64,000 nt of DNA from Chloroflexota bacterium (GTDB taxonomy: Bacteria > Chloroflexota > Dehalococcoidia > Lucifugimonadales > GCA-2722455). The notes beneath the pieces were generated by a model. It had not been told where the DNA came from, made no database searches, and saw only the letters and a list, made by a program, of their open reading frames with translations. Made by a program: the position numbers and the translations under genes. Position 1 is the stretch's first letter, and each line of letters opens with the position of its first letter. Shown piece by piece: positions 51,917 to 60,150 of the stretch. Location: NCBI GenBank assembly GCA_002722455.1, contig PBMB01000019.1:1-64000 (forward strand). Reading direction: 5' to 3'.

Positions 51917-52933
51917 ATGTGTAAACTTGAACAATTTAAATCAGAAGCAAGTGAAAAAGGCTTAACTCTTCTTGGTAAGAGCAACAGCCCTGAATCTTAT
52001 TTGTATCGGTTTAATTCATGTGGACACACGAAAGAATACAAGCCCTATGAACTCAGAAACACTAATCCTGTCTGTAATGAGTGTAAACTCGAACAATTCA
52101 AACTTGAAGCCAACGAGAAAGGTTTAACTCTTCTTCACAAAAGTGACAAGCGAAGCCATTACTGGTATCAGTTTGATAAATGTGGTCATCAAAAGGAATA
52201 TAAGCCCTCCCACGTTAGACGTAGACAGCCAACTTGTGAAAGCTGTCAAATAGAGCAATTCAAATTTGAAGCCAAAGAGAAAGGATTAACTCTTATTCGC
52301 AAAGCTGAGAAATTCGGTAATTATGTTTATCAATTTGACAAATGTGGTCATCAAAAGGAATATCAAGCAGTCCACGTTCGAAAAAAACAGCCACATTGTG
52401 AGATTTGTCAATTTGAACAATTCAAACTTGAAGCTGACCAAAAAGATATGAGTATTATAAGCAAAGGGACTAAAACAGGATATTATCTCTATCAATTTAA
52501 TGAATGTGGTCATCAAAAAGAATATCAACCTTCTGACATTCGACATAAAAGCGTCTGTTGTGAGTTCTGTGGCAATTCTCATTTCCACCAAAAAACTTAT
52601 GTTTACTTACTTCTCATACACAATGAAGAAAATTCATTCTTGAAACTTGGTATTGCTAATAATATTTTAAGCCGACAAAAGAACTACAAACTTGATAAAT
52701 CTTATACTGTTGAAGAATTAGATTCTGTTTTAGTCGATACTAAATTCATTGCTCTTGAATATGAAAAAAACATTCATTCTAATTATACTTCAAACAACTT
52801 AGATCACTCTATTATGAATGAAATCATGGCTTCTGGTTATACAGAGTGTTATCCTGTTATTCTCGAAAAGGCGTTACTTGCAGAAATAGACCTTATCAAG
52901 ATAAAAGAAAAAGAACTTAAAAAAGTTGCCTAA
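51917..52933 (+). CDS. GIY-YIG nuclease with four zinc-finger-like repeats, 338 aa
   Basis: Residues 1-218 consist of four ~54-aa repeats, each C-x-x-EQFK-x-EA, then YQF-x-x-CGH-x-KEY and C-x-x-C; CGH begins near residues 35, 89, 143 and 198, and CxxC pairs lie at 53-56, 107-110, 161-164 and 215-218. Residues 227-335 carry VYLLLI and LKLGIANNILSRQKNY, the YIG-like start of a T5orf172-type GIY-YIG domain, then acidic Glu in LEYEKNIHS. The repeats likely bind DNA, as in homing endonucleases that recognise long targets. It has no intron context here and may act as a free-standing homing or phage-competition nuclease. Confidence 0.82.
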   Translation: MCKLEQFKSEASEKGLTLLGKSNSPESYLYRFNSCGHTKEYKPYELRNTNPVCNECKLEQFKLEANEKGLTLLHKSDKRSHYWYQFDKCGHQKEYKPSHVRRRQPTCESCQIEQFKFEAKEKGLTLIRKAEKFGNYVYQFDKCGHQKEYQAVHVRKKQPHCEICQFEQFKLEADQKDMSIISKGTKTGYYLYQFNECGHQKEYQPSDIRHKSVCCEFCGNSHFHQKTYVYLLLIHNEENSFLKLGIANNILSRQKNYKLDKSYTVEELDSVLVDTKFIALEYEKNIHSNYTSNNLDHSIMNEIMASGYTECYPVILEKALLAEIDLIKIKEKELKKVA

Positions 52934-52988
52934 ATCGACGTTTTTTGCTATGATAAACGCAGTTTAAAAACGATTGTAAGAGGTTTAA

Positions 52989-53354
52989 ATGTCAAAACTC
53001 AATGCAGAAAAAATCTTGCCTATCATAGAATCCGAACTTCATCTTGGTTCTGATTTAGTTAGAAAGATTGCGCTTGTTTTTGATAAAACCATTTATTTTC
53101 GTGGTATTGGAGAAAAACGAGTTCTTCAAGCTCTCAACTTATTTCTTCAAAATAAGACCCCAAATCACAACTTGGCTGACTCTTTTTATAATTCGTCTTC
53201 TTCTGGATTTACAGCTATTCTTTCTTCTGTACGATACTTACATAAGCACGACTCCACAGAAGAGCAAGCATTGGCATTTCTTAAAAAATTCAGTGAAAAC
53301 CTAACTAAATTAGAACGTGAACATTTGTTTACACAAGAAAAAATCAACCATTAA
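52989..53354 (+). CDS. hypothetical protein, 121 aa
   Basis: AGAGG precedes the ATG; leader has CGCAGTTTAAAAAC. All-helical protein, unrecognised; next gene 9 bases on. Confidence 0.75.
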   Translation: MSKLNAEKILPIIESELHLGSDLVRKIALVFDKTIYFRGIGEKRVLQALNLFLQNKTPNHNLADSFYNSSSSGFTAILSSVRYLHKHDSTEEQALAFLKKFSENLTKLEREHLFTQEKINH

Positions 53355-53363
53355 GGAAAAGCA

Positions 53364-53840
53364 ATGAATCTTAAACCTCATCTAGTTCCAGAAATTTATG
53401 ATGTTGCGCAAGTTTATGAAAGAACTAATTTGAAAAAATTCCCGATTTTTAAAGAACTGATTGATAAAATGGATCTCAATTCAGCAGAAGAAGAAGAAAA
53501 CGTGTTTAACTCACTGCAAGATATTCTTGAAAATTATCAATCCACAACGCTTCTTCATTTTGAATCCAAAATCGTTCCTATCAATGACGAAGGCGACGAA
53601 ATGCCTGTTTATTTTTACAATGAAGCATTGAACGAATCCGAAGAACAAAAGAAAACAATGGATTATCTGTGTAAGTCTGTTCAGGTAGCTCATTACTTAC
53701 ACAATACAAAAGAACCGTTTAGTAAATTACCAAATGAAGTTAAATTTGTCGATTTCATGGCTAACGAAGGAAATTACAAAAAAATGATTAAGCATTTTTA
53801 TTCTACGCCATTCATTATCCACATGGATCTGCTTTATTAA
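53364..53840 (+). CDS. hypothetical protein, 158 aa
   Basis: AAGGAA precedes the ATG. Soluble, mixed fold; unrecognised. The phosphoribosyltransferase-like gene follows 9 bases on. Confidence 0.77.
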   Translation: MNLKPHLVPEIYDVAQVYERTNLKKFPIFKELIDKMDLNSAEEEENVFNSLQDILENYQSTTLLHFESKIVPINDEGDEMPVYFYNEALNESEEQKKTMDYLCKSVQVAHYLHNTKEPFSKLPNEVKFVDFMANEGNYKKMIKHFYSTPFIIHMDLLY

Positions 53841-53849
53841 ATCTTTTTT

Positions 53850-54287
53850 ATGATTTTTGTTAAAAATTACTATAAAGATTTTGGTGCAAGAGAATTAGCA
53901 CACCGTGTTAAATCCAAAGACCAGAAATCATTACAATTAATGGCTGAAGAGATTTCAGCCATATTACCATCTGACGTTATTATTGTCCCTGTTCCTTCTC
54001 GAAATGGATATGCCACTGACACTTTAGACATTGCTCAGATTATTGTTCGCCTTAATGGTGGCAAAGTTCTTGATATATTAAAAGGAAAAGAGAGAGAATC
54101 ATTATATTCACTGAAAAAAAACAATAAAAAGATCGATGAAGACTTTTTTTGCTTTTATCTCGTTGGTAATGAACCTGATTCTGTATATTATGTTCTTGAT
54201 ACTGTTGTCGATACTGGACGAACATTAAACGAAATAAGTAAGTTACTCTCAAACCCCTTGTTTGTTTGTCACTCAAAAGTTTTCTAA
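53850..54287 (+). CDS. phosphoribosyltransferase-like protein, 145 aa
   Basis: VYYVLDTVVDTGRTL (112-126) is a PRPP-binding loop of type I phosphoribosyltransferases (usual form V-[IL]-[VL]-[DE]-D-x-x-x-T-G-x-T), with the preceding strand VIIVPVPS (43-50) and a disordered flexible loop. The protein is short, lacking a complete hood domain, so it could be a ComF-like or inactive relative. It may handle nucleobases. Weak Shine-Dalgarno, probably coupled to the gene before. Confidence 0.68.
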   Translation: MIFVKNYYKDFGARELAHRVKSKDQKSLQLMAEEISAILPSDVIIVPVPSRNGYATDTLDIAQIIVRLNGGKVLDILKGKERESLYSLKKNNKKIDEDFFCFYLVGNEPDSVYYVLDTVVDTGRTLNEISKLLSNPLFVCHSKVF

Positions 54288-54332
54288 CCAACCATAAAAA
54301 ACGTTGTTTCGTTGGTCTTTTTATTGTATAAT
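54288..54332 (+). promoter_or_regulatory. fused terminator-promoter
   Basis: ACCAAC/GTTGGT hairpin with TTGTTT (54304-54309) in its descending side; TATAAT (54327-54332) lies 17 bp on. Confidence 0.55.
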
Positions 54333-54365
54333 TAACGTAGTTTAAAAACAAAAGGTTTTAAAGTT

Positions 54366-54632
54366 ATGGCTAAATTAGTATTAAGACACATTGATTTTCG
54401 TGAAAAAATTATTGAAATTTCCGATCAAGGTATTTGGGCTGATTATGTCCGTAATGAAGTGACCTATAGTGAATTTATTGCTATGTCTACCGAAGATCGT
54501 AAACAAATGTTCAATGAATACATTATGGACGTAGATTTTGAAGAACTTATCGATCAAAATCGTTGGGAAGGCATTTACAAAGAAGAACCAACATTTAACG
54601 ATGAATTTGTTTCTGGATACGAAGAGGAATAA
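54366..54632 (+). CDS. hypothetical protein, 88 aa
   Basis: AAAGG precedes the ATG. Acidic protein with GIWADYVRNEVTYSEF; unrecognised. The next gene begins 2 bases after its stop. Confidence 0.75.
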   Translation: MAKLVLRHIDFREKIIEISDQGIWADYVRNEVTYSEFIAMSTEDRKQMFNEYIMDVDFEELIDQNRWEGIYKEEPTFNDEFVSGYEEE

Positions 54633-54634
54633 TA

Positions 54635-54934
54635 ATGACTAAGTCAAAAGCAACACTAATGGAAACACTTGTCGCACCTAGTGGCAATTATGACGCATTT
54701 ACCGATTCACAAGGTTTTACCATTGTTGATTTAAATACCAGTGGTGACAATTATTGCCATCGAGCAGAAGCCAATGCCGCATTTGTATATAAAAACCACT
54801 TAATTAGTATGTCTACTTCTGGTCTAAATCATGGTGCTTGTCGAACAAAAATTGCTATTTTTGATAAAAATCGTAAAATTGTTACTGAAACTGACACTGT
54901 TGAAGAAGCCATTGAATACTTAAACGAAATGTAA
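54635..54934 (+). CDS. hypothetical protein, 99 aa
   Basis: GAGGA overlaps the end of the previous gene. Soluble beta-rich protein with DNYCHRAEANAAF and NHGACRTKIA. Unrecognised. Confidence 0.75.
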   Translation: MTKSKATLMETLVAPSGNYDAFTDSQGFTIVDLNTSGDNYCHRAEANAAFVYKNHLISMSTSGLNHGACRTKIAIFDKNRKIVTETDTVEEAIEYLNEM

Positions 54935-54963
54935 TAAATTACATTCTTGATTAATGAAATACG

Positions 54964-54993
54964 AAAAGCCTCTTATCATCAGAGGCTTTTTTT
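54964..54993 (+). terminator. intrinsic terminator
   Basis: AAAAGCCTCT/AGAGGCTTTT stem with a T-run. Confidence 0.85.
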
Positions 54994-55071
54994 CTTGTTT
55001 AACATTATCCTCATTACACTGTTTTACAAAACAAGTATCCCTATTTTTTAAATAATAAATGCGTATTCATT

Positions 55072-55100
55072 AAAAAAAGCAGCTCAAGCTGCTTTTTTTT
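55072..55100. terminator. terminator of minus-strand pair
   Basis: AAAGCAGCT/AGCTGCTTT symmetrical hairpin with A- and T-runs below the minus-strand genes. Confidence 0.8.
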
Positions 55101-55566
55101 AAATTGCTTCCAATTCTACTGCATATCCTGTTTCTCGCCAGTTTTCATCGAGAATTAATAAATACATTTTTCCTTCATTTCTTTGAACTTTTACAAAACC
55201 TGACTCTACTTTATTCCAGAAATGAATAGATTGAGCGTTTTTTAATTTAAAACTCATTTCTGCATACTTGCTGTCAATGCCTGTTAATACACGGATAACA
55301 ATATTCATATCAGGGCTTTTGTTTATTTTATGCAAAAAGTAATCAAATGGAAAAAATGCTTTTGTTGAGGCATTTGCATATTTAAAAGAACCATTTGTAC
55401 TATTCATTCGTTTTAACTTATAAACGCCCCCTTCTCTCGGTGATTTTTGGCTCGGACTTCTACGACTCTCTAATTTTTCAACAAACAAAGAATCTGTATA
55501 CTCAGATACATTATTTGAATAATGTTGTTTGCCCTCTTTGTCCAAATAAACTGCAACTGTCATCAT
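55099..55566 (-). CDS. hypothetical protein, 155 aa
   Basis: Second gene of a minus-strand pair, 7 bases after its partner, with AAGGA. Basic middle (ESRRSPSQKSPREGG). Unrecognised. Confidence 0.75.
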   Translation of the reverse strand: MMTVAVYLDKEGKQHYSNNVSEYTDSLFVEKLESRRSPSQKSPREGGVYKLKRMNSTNGSFKYANASTKAFFPFDYFLHKINKSPDMNIVIRVLTGIDSKYAEMSFKLKNAQSIHFWNKVESGFVKVQRNEGKMYLLILDENWRETGYAVELEAI

Positions 55567-55573
55567 TTTTTCC

Positions 55574-56074
55574 TTACATTACAGGAATCAACATTTCTGA
55601 TTCTTGATTGATTACGCTCATTACCATAACCAAATCTTTATCAGTGCCTACTACAAGAGAAACCTTATCATTGATTAAAGACTGTTCTCCCATTTTTTCA
55701 CAATTCGCTTTTGCTTCTGTCTCTTTGTAGCTTAAAGTGTCACACATTGATTCAAAATCAATATGTTTCAACAGTTTTCTGGTTAACGTAAGAACCTCTT
55801 GCTTTAATTCTTCTTTACTTAATTCTTCGACCTTTGATACTGGTGGAGTCACTTCAAAGAACAAAGTTTTCTGACCATACTGATCTACTTTGATTGAATA
55901 CTTTTGAACACAATCTAAATTTTTCAAGTAATTGTTTACCTTAAAATCTAAAACTTTTGGAATAGTGATTGAAACACCGACTTTAATCATGTTCTTACTT
56001 ATAAATTCTTTAATCTCTGCTTTCAGTGATTCATCTTCAATTTTATTCATAATTGACACTAATGATAATGACAT
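55574..56074 (-). CDS. hypothetical protein, 166 aa
   Basis: First gene of the minus-strand pair; a minus-strand TATAAT lies near 56110 and AAAGG precedes the ATG. Mixed fold, unrecognised. Confidence 0.75.
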   Translation of the reverse strand: MSLSLVSIMNKIEDESLKAEIKEFISKNMIKVGVSITIPKVLDFKVNNYLKNLDCVQKYSIKVDQYGQKTLFFEVTPPVSKVEELSKEELKQEVLTLTRKLLKHIDFESMCDTLSYKETEAKANCEKMGEQSLINDKVSLVVGTDKDLVMVMSVINQESEMLIPVM

Positions 56075-56216
56075 TTTTCAACCTTTAATATGTTTTTAAT
56101 TTTATTAATTATACCAAAATGATTCTTTAAAAACAATCATTTTAATTTATTCTTTTCCTTGTTTTTTTTCTTTTTTTATTTTATAATTTGTTGATTCAAA
56201 CAATGCAGGTTCTTCT

Positions 56217-56513
56217 ATGAAAAATAAAAAAGCACAACTGCTATTAAGCCAAACAACAGAAAAAGGTCGAGTTTCAGTATCTGCAGAAGGTAAACGACTT
56301 AGACTCTATTTCTACAGCGAATCTCAATATCGAATGAAACATAATACTTCTAGTATTTCTGATTCCTCTTACGAGTTTTGTTCAAATCCACAAAAAATTA
56401 TGGTGAATGGTAAAGTTCAAAATTATTCTGAAGTTTGCGATGACGTAACACGTAAAAGTCAATTTCGTGACGCCAAGGTTTTGGCTGTTTCTACAAGTGA
56501 CTCATTAGTTTAA
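56217..56513 (+). CDS. hypothetical protein, 98 aa (shares N-terminal module with next gene)
   Basis: The first 35 residues (MKNKKAQLLL...GRVSVSAEGKRLRLYF) match the start of the 264-aa protein at 56581. The rest is unique. Unknown function. Confidence 0.72.
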   Translation: MKNKKAQLLLSQTTEKGRVSVSAEGKRLRLYFYSESQYRMKHNTSSISDSSYEFCSNPQKIMVNGKVQNYSEVCDDVTRKSQFRDAKVLAVSTSDSLV

Positions 56514-56580
56514 AAACGCTTGTTTTTCTTGCGTTAATATTTTATAATTACCACAACTTAAAAATAAATCGGTATTAAAA

Positions 56581-57375
56581 ATGAAAAATCGCTTTGCTAA
56601 GAGCCTTCTTAAAAAATCTACTGTAAGTGGAACAGTTTCTATTTCAGCGTCAGGCGAACGATACGTTTCGTATCGTGGTGTTCGACCAATCTTTGAATCC
56701 GAATTCAAAGATAACGCACTAACGACAGAAAACTACAAATCCCACTTTTTAGGTCATGCCATTGATATGAATGGCTACAAATCAGACCTTTATTTAATTG
56801 AATACGTTAAAGGCGGTTTTTCAGTTGATCGATATAATGCGATTATTAAATATGCAGAAGACGATCCTTGCTATTCTAGCGGTCTTTGCTTTATGATTAA
56901 TGCTTTGGTTTACAAGCAATCTTACAATGAGGCTTTGATTACACTTTACAAACGTGCCGTTAAAGCAAGTATTCTTAAAGAAGAGTCCTACATTGTTGGT
57001 TATTCAGACAAACTAAACGATTTAGAGGACGAGAAGTATTACAACTCTGAGTATTACCTAAATCGACCTGAAAATGTTAATTACTTGTCAAAAGAAGTTG
57101 AAGAAATGTCGGATGAAGACGTTGACCAACTGGAAAAAGAAACAAAACAAAAGCAAACTGACTATGATAACGCATATCGCAAAGAAAACGGATCTGTGCC
57201 TGTTGCTCCTGTATTAAAAAATCCTAAATATCATACATTTGAGTCAGAAAAAGAAGCTCAAAAATATTGTGGTAAATATTGGCGTAAAGTTAATGCTTTT
57301 TCAAAATCTCATCTTAATGAAATTGTTAAAGAGATTGATTTTAATAAAATGATTATGAAAGACCTTTTTGCTTAA
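56581..57375 (+). CDS. hypothetical protein, 264 aa
   Basis: Starts with MKNRFAKSLLKKS...VSISASGERYVSYRG, similar to the gene before. The C-terminus has HTFESEKEAQKYCGKYW, an F-x-S-x-x-EA module. The middle is helical and acidic. Promoter of TATAAT/CACAACTTAAAAAT type upstream. Unrecognised. Confidence 0.78.
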   Translation: MKNRFAKSLLKKSTVSGTVSISASGERYVSYRGVRPIFESEFKDNALTTENYKSHFLGHAIDMNGYKSDLYLIEYVKGGFSVDRYNAIIKYAEDDPCYSSGLCFMINALVYKQSYNEALITLYKRAVKASILKEESYIVGYSDKLNDLEDEKYYNSEYYLNRPENVNYLSKEVEEMSDEDVDQLEKETKQKQTDYDNAYRKENGSVPVAPVLKNPKYHTFESEKEAQKYCGKYWRKVNAFSKSHLNEIVKEIDFNKMIMKDLFA

Positions 57376-57395
57376 AAATTGACTTTATTTCTTTT

Positions 57396-57431
57396 AAAAG
57401 GTTGAACTGTTCAACCTTTTTTTTGTATAAT
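57396..57431 (+). promoter_or_regulatory. fused terminator-promoter
   Basis: AAAAGGTTGAAC/GTTCAACCTTTT hairpin; TTGAAC (57402-57407) in the stem and TATAAT (57426-57431) 18 bp on. It faces a 170-base stretch without an obvious gene before the next promoter. Confidence 0.65.
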
Positions 57432-57605
57432 TTCTTTATGTTTTTGATACTTAGAAAAAGAGCTAATAGAATATATCCAAGCGCACTTTATTACGACAGA
57501 ACCGAAAAAAGAGAGTTTTTTCGAAAAAATATGGAATTCTCTTTTTTAAATGTATGTTTTTTGCTATAATTTAAAAACAAATTAAAAATAAAAAGGTTTA
57601 CTACA

Positions 57606-57890
57606 ATGTATCAAGATTATTCTTTGGAAACTTCTTTTGGTGACTTCGTGGTTTCTATTCCAGAAAATTCAAAAGACCCACATGCTGCAGCCGTTGAGGA
57701 AATGACTAATCAGTTAAACTCTGCTAATTGTCGTCAATCTTATCCTGACGAAAATGGCACTATTCAATCTATTGACGTTGGTTTTTACTATGGTCATAGT
57801 GTTGTTGATATTGAATATGACACTAACAGTGAGTCTATTGCACTAGATATTGCTACCGATAAATTAATTAAAGAACTTCAAGAACAATAA
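57606..57890 (+). CDS. hypothetical protein, 94 aa
   Basis: AAAGG precedes the ATG; TATAAT near 57566 is a nearer promoter. Acidic, beta/alpha; unrecognised. Confidence 0.75.
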   Translation: MYQDYSLETSFGDFVVSIPENSKDPHAAAVEEMTNQLNSANCRQSYPDENGTIQSIDVGFYYGHSVVDIEYDTNSESIALDIATDKLIKELQEQ

Positions 57891-57937
57891 TCAATAAAAT
57901 AAATTATACTTTTATAATATTTAATTCTAATTATTTT

Positions 57938-57962
57938 AAAGCCCTTTTCTTAGGGCTTTTTT
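57938..57962 (+). terminator. intrinsic terminator
   Basis: AAAGCCC/GGGCTTT hairpin and T-run end the 94-aa gene. Confidence 0.75.
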
Positions 57963-58207
57963 ATTTTAAATGTTTGTCTGCTTTTTATTTTGCTATTGTT
58001 TTTGCGTATTTTGTTTTTTATTCTCTTTTATTTCATAAACTTAAACTCCAATATGTCATGTCTTTTATCCGCTTTGCATTTCTTTTGCTTTAAATAGTTA
58101 GAATTTTAATTCTTATATATAAATCCTTATTTTTTAAATTATTTGTTAATATAGTTTTTTATAATCTCATGTTTCTCATTTTTCCTTCTTTTTCTCTTTT
58201 TTGTGTT

Positions 58208-58276
58208 TTTTTAAAATAATTGTTTTTATTATCAATGTTTTATTGCTCATATATAATATGTAATCCTTTGTTTTTT
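58208..58276 (+). pseudogene. possible decayed copy of the hydrophobic ORF downstream
   Basis: Read in the frame of the later ORF, this segment gives FLK-stop and then fragments matching the IISGLLFIY...NPLF region with frame changes. The match is by eye, in very AT-rich sequence, so chance similarity is possible. Confidence 0.3.
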
Positions 58277-58370
58277 TCCGTCTTTCGTTTTTTTGTTTTT
58301 ATTCAATATAGTCTTACATTTGTAAGACTATATTTAGAAGATTGAAAAATAAAATCCTTATTTTAAAGCA

Positions 58371-58646
58371 ATGGGAAGCCATTATTTATTTTCTTTTTTT
58401 ATTATTATTGTTTTATTTATCTTTTTAAAAAACAATTCTTTTATTATCAGTGGTTTATTATTTATATATACAACATACAATCCTTTGTTTTTGTTAGTTG
58501 TTTGCTTTACTTATTGTTATTTAATGTCTTTTGTTTTTCAAAAGTTAAATTTAAATATCAACCAAATTAAATACTTATTTTTAAAGCTTTTTTTTAAATT
58601 GTATTTTTTACATTTTTTTAATTGCTCACTTTTTTTTGTTTTTTAA
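58371..58646 (+). CDS. possible membrane protein, 91 aa
   Basis: Almost entirely hydrophobic (Phe/Leu/Ile), could form three membrane helices. No clear ribosome site or promoter, and the composition may simply reflect T-rich DNA. Confidence 0.3.
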   Translation: MGSHYLFSFFIIIVLFIFLKNNSFIISGLLFIYTTYNPLFLLVVCFTYCYLMSFVFQKLNLNINQIKYLFLKLFFKLYFLHFFNCSLFFVF

Positions 58647-58889
58647 AATTATTTTGTTTTAGAACAATACCTTAGAGTTTATATAAAGAACCTAAATTTT
58701 GACACTTATTTCTCTCTACTATTTTTAAAGAAGATTTTATTATTATATATAGTTTTCATTTAAATAAAAAAACTTGTTTTTAGATAAAAAACAAATTCCT
58801 TTTGCATTATTGGCTTTCTTTTTATTGGTTTTTTTAGACTTTTTATTGGCTTTCTTTCATGAAACAGTAATTTAAGTCTTAAATAACCT

Positions 58890-58920
58890 CAAAAAAATGC
58901 TGCAAGCTGCAGCATCTTTA
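58890..58920 (-). terminator. terminator of minus-strand gene
   Basis: ATGCTGCA/TGCAGCAT hairpin (58897-58915) with a minus-strand T-run. Confidence 0.8.
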
Positions 58921-58934
58921 TTTTCTTGTCGGCT

Positions 58935-59897
58935 TTATCTTTCTATCACGAAAAATTCTGCTATTTCGAGAGTTTTCTCTGATAATGATTTTGGTAATGT
59001 ATCAAATACCTCCCCTAACAAATCACCTTCTTCATTTTGGTATTCAAAATATGGAGCTGTCATTACCTCAAAGCCTTCAAACAGATCATTGTCCTTACCA
59101 TAAAGCCAAGACCAAAACTCTTTCTCTGCCCCTGCCTGTTTCATTTGAGCAATCATTTCTTCTGGCTTTATAAATTGACCTTCTTCATTAGTTAAAATCC
59201 AAGTTCCAGATAAAGCGCAGTCTATTTCGCCTATTGTGTAAAACACCGTAGAATCGCTTTCTAGTTCGTGTCCAAACAAATGAACAGCCTTGTAGTCTGA
59301 AATAGAATCGTTTTTGATACTTTCATAGTTGAAGCTAACCATTTCTTCAAAAAGAATATAACAGCTTCGAAATGCGTCTAATTCAGAACCATTATCAAAA
59401 TATAAATCGGCTACAATCCCTTCGTCTGTTGTTTTCACTTCAACAAAATGCTCTTTATCTAATTTGATATGCCAACCGTTCCAAACGTCTTGATCTGTTA
59501 GCATCTTCTCAAAAGAACCAAAAGACAGATCTTTTATGAAACCTTCAGAGACAATATTTTCGATAGAAAAACCCATATCTTTTGAAATACCGAGTTCTTT
59601 ATCGTTTATTGCCACATAGTAACAAAATTCTTCTTCTTCGCTAAAACACTCAAATTGTTTTGTGTTTACGACCAAAGGTAAATAAAGAATACCTGATATA
59701 ACGACAGGAGAGCGTTCTTCTAGGTTTTTAGATAGTTTGTTTAAGGGTTTGTTGAATAAACTTCTAGATAGCGCATTTTGCGCTTCTGATAGCGTTTTAA
59801 ATTTTGATTGTTTTTTTAATTTCTTCGCTTCGTTTTTAAGCGTAGATAGTGGTTTGCCGTTTGGCAGAAATGTGAAGTTTTTAGTTTTGTTTTGCAT
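58935..59897 (-). CDS. hypothetical protein, 320 aa
   Basis: The N-terminus is basic and helical (LKNEAKKLKKQSKFKTLSEA), with ALSRSLFNKPLNKL following; the rest is acidic and beta-rich. GGAAC precedes the ATG. Unrecognised. A clear promoter was not identified. Confidence 0.77.
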   Translation of the reverse strand: MQNKTKNFTFLPNGKPLSTLKNEAKKLKKQSKFKTLSEAQNALSRSLFNKPLNKLSKNLEERSPVVISGILYLPLVVNTKQFECFSEEEEFCYYVAINDKELGISKDMGFSIENIVSEGFIKDLSFGSFEKMLTDQDVWNGWHIKLDKEHFVEVKTTDEGIVADLYFDNGSELDAFRSCYILFEEMVSFNYESIKNDSISDYKAVHLFGHELESDSTVFYTIGEIDCALSGTWILTNEEGQFIKPEEMIAQMKQAGAEKEFWSWLYGKDNDLFEGFEVMTAPYFEYQNEEGDLLGEVFDTLPKSLSEKTLEIAEFFVIER

Positions 59898-60150
59898 AAT
59901 GAGTTCCTATTATTTTGCAATACGAAACAGCCCATAGTTCTTAATGCTTAGAAAAACATTAATGTTCGTGTTTGTTTATTTTGTTTTACTTCTCGTATCT
60001 AATACTTTACCAAGTGGGCTTGGAGGCTTAGAAGACAACCTACTCACTAATATTAACTCAAGATTATTTTTAGTACAAGCTTTTTTATTGTTGCTTTTTT
60101 GTTTGTTTTTTAGTATTATATGCGTATCTTAAAAACAAATGAGAAATCAC

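Larger units (their letters stand above)
57963..58934 (+). other. T-rich gene-poor kilobase with a diverged direct duplication
   Basis: The + strand is strikingly T-rich. The segment around 58208-58276 resembles 58425-58493 (both hold TTTTATTATCA and AATCCTTTG at matching spacing). Copy two lies inside a hydrophobic ORF (58371-58646); copy one carries a stop and frame changes. A 14-bp-arm palindrome sits at 58305-58334. Nothing else is recognised. Confidence 0.45.

Noticed and set aside
52286-52591. Minus-strand ORF with repeated FFLMTTF segments
   Set aside because: It is a shadow of the zinc repeats in the GIY-YIG gene.
51917-52591. Tandem repeats as a CRISPR array
   Set aside because: The ~162-base periodicity encodes protein repeats in frame; no short direct repeats with unique spacers exist anywhere in the window.
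58305-58334. Palindrome as a terminator
   Set aside because: No T-run follows on either strand, so it is listed as an unexplained structure instead.
59944-60132. Hydrophobic ORF of 62 aa
   Set aside because: Its end overlaps the promoter of the zinc-binding gene and its hydrophobicity follows from T-rich DNA; a remnant is possible but not supported.
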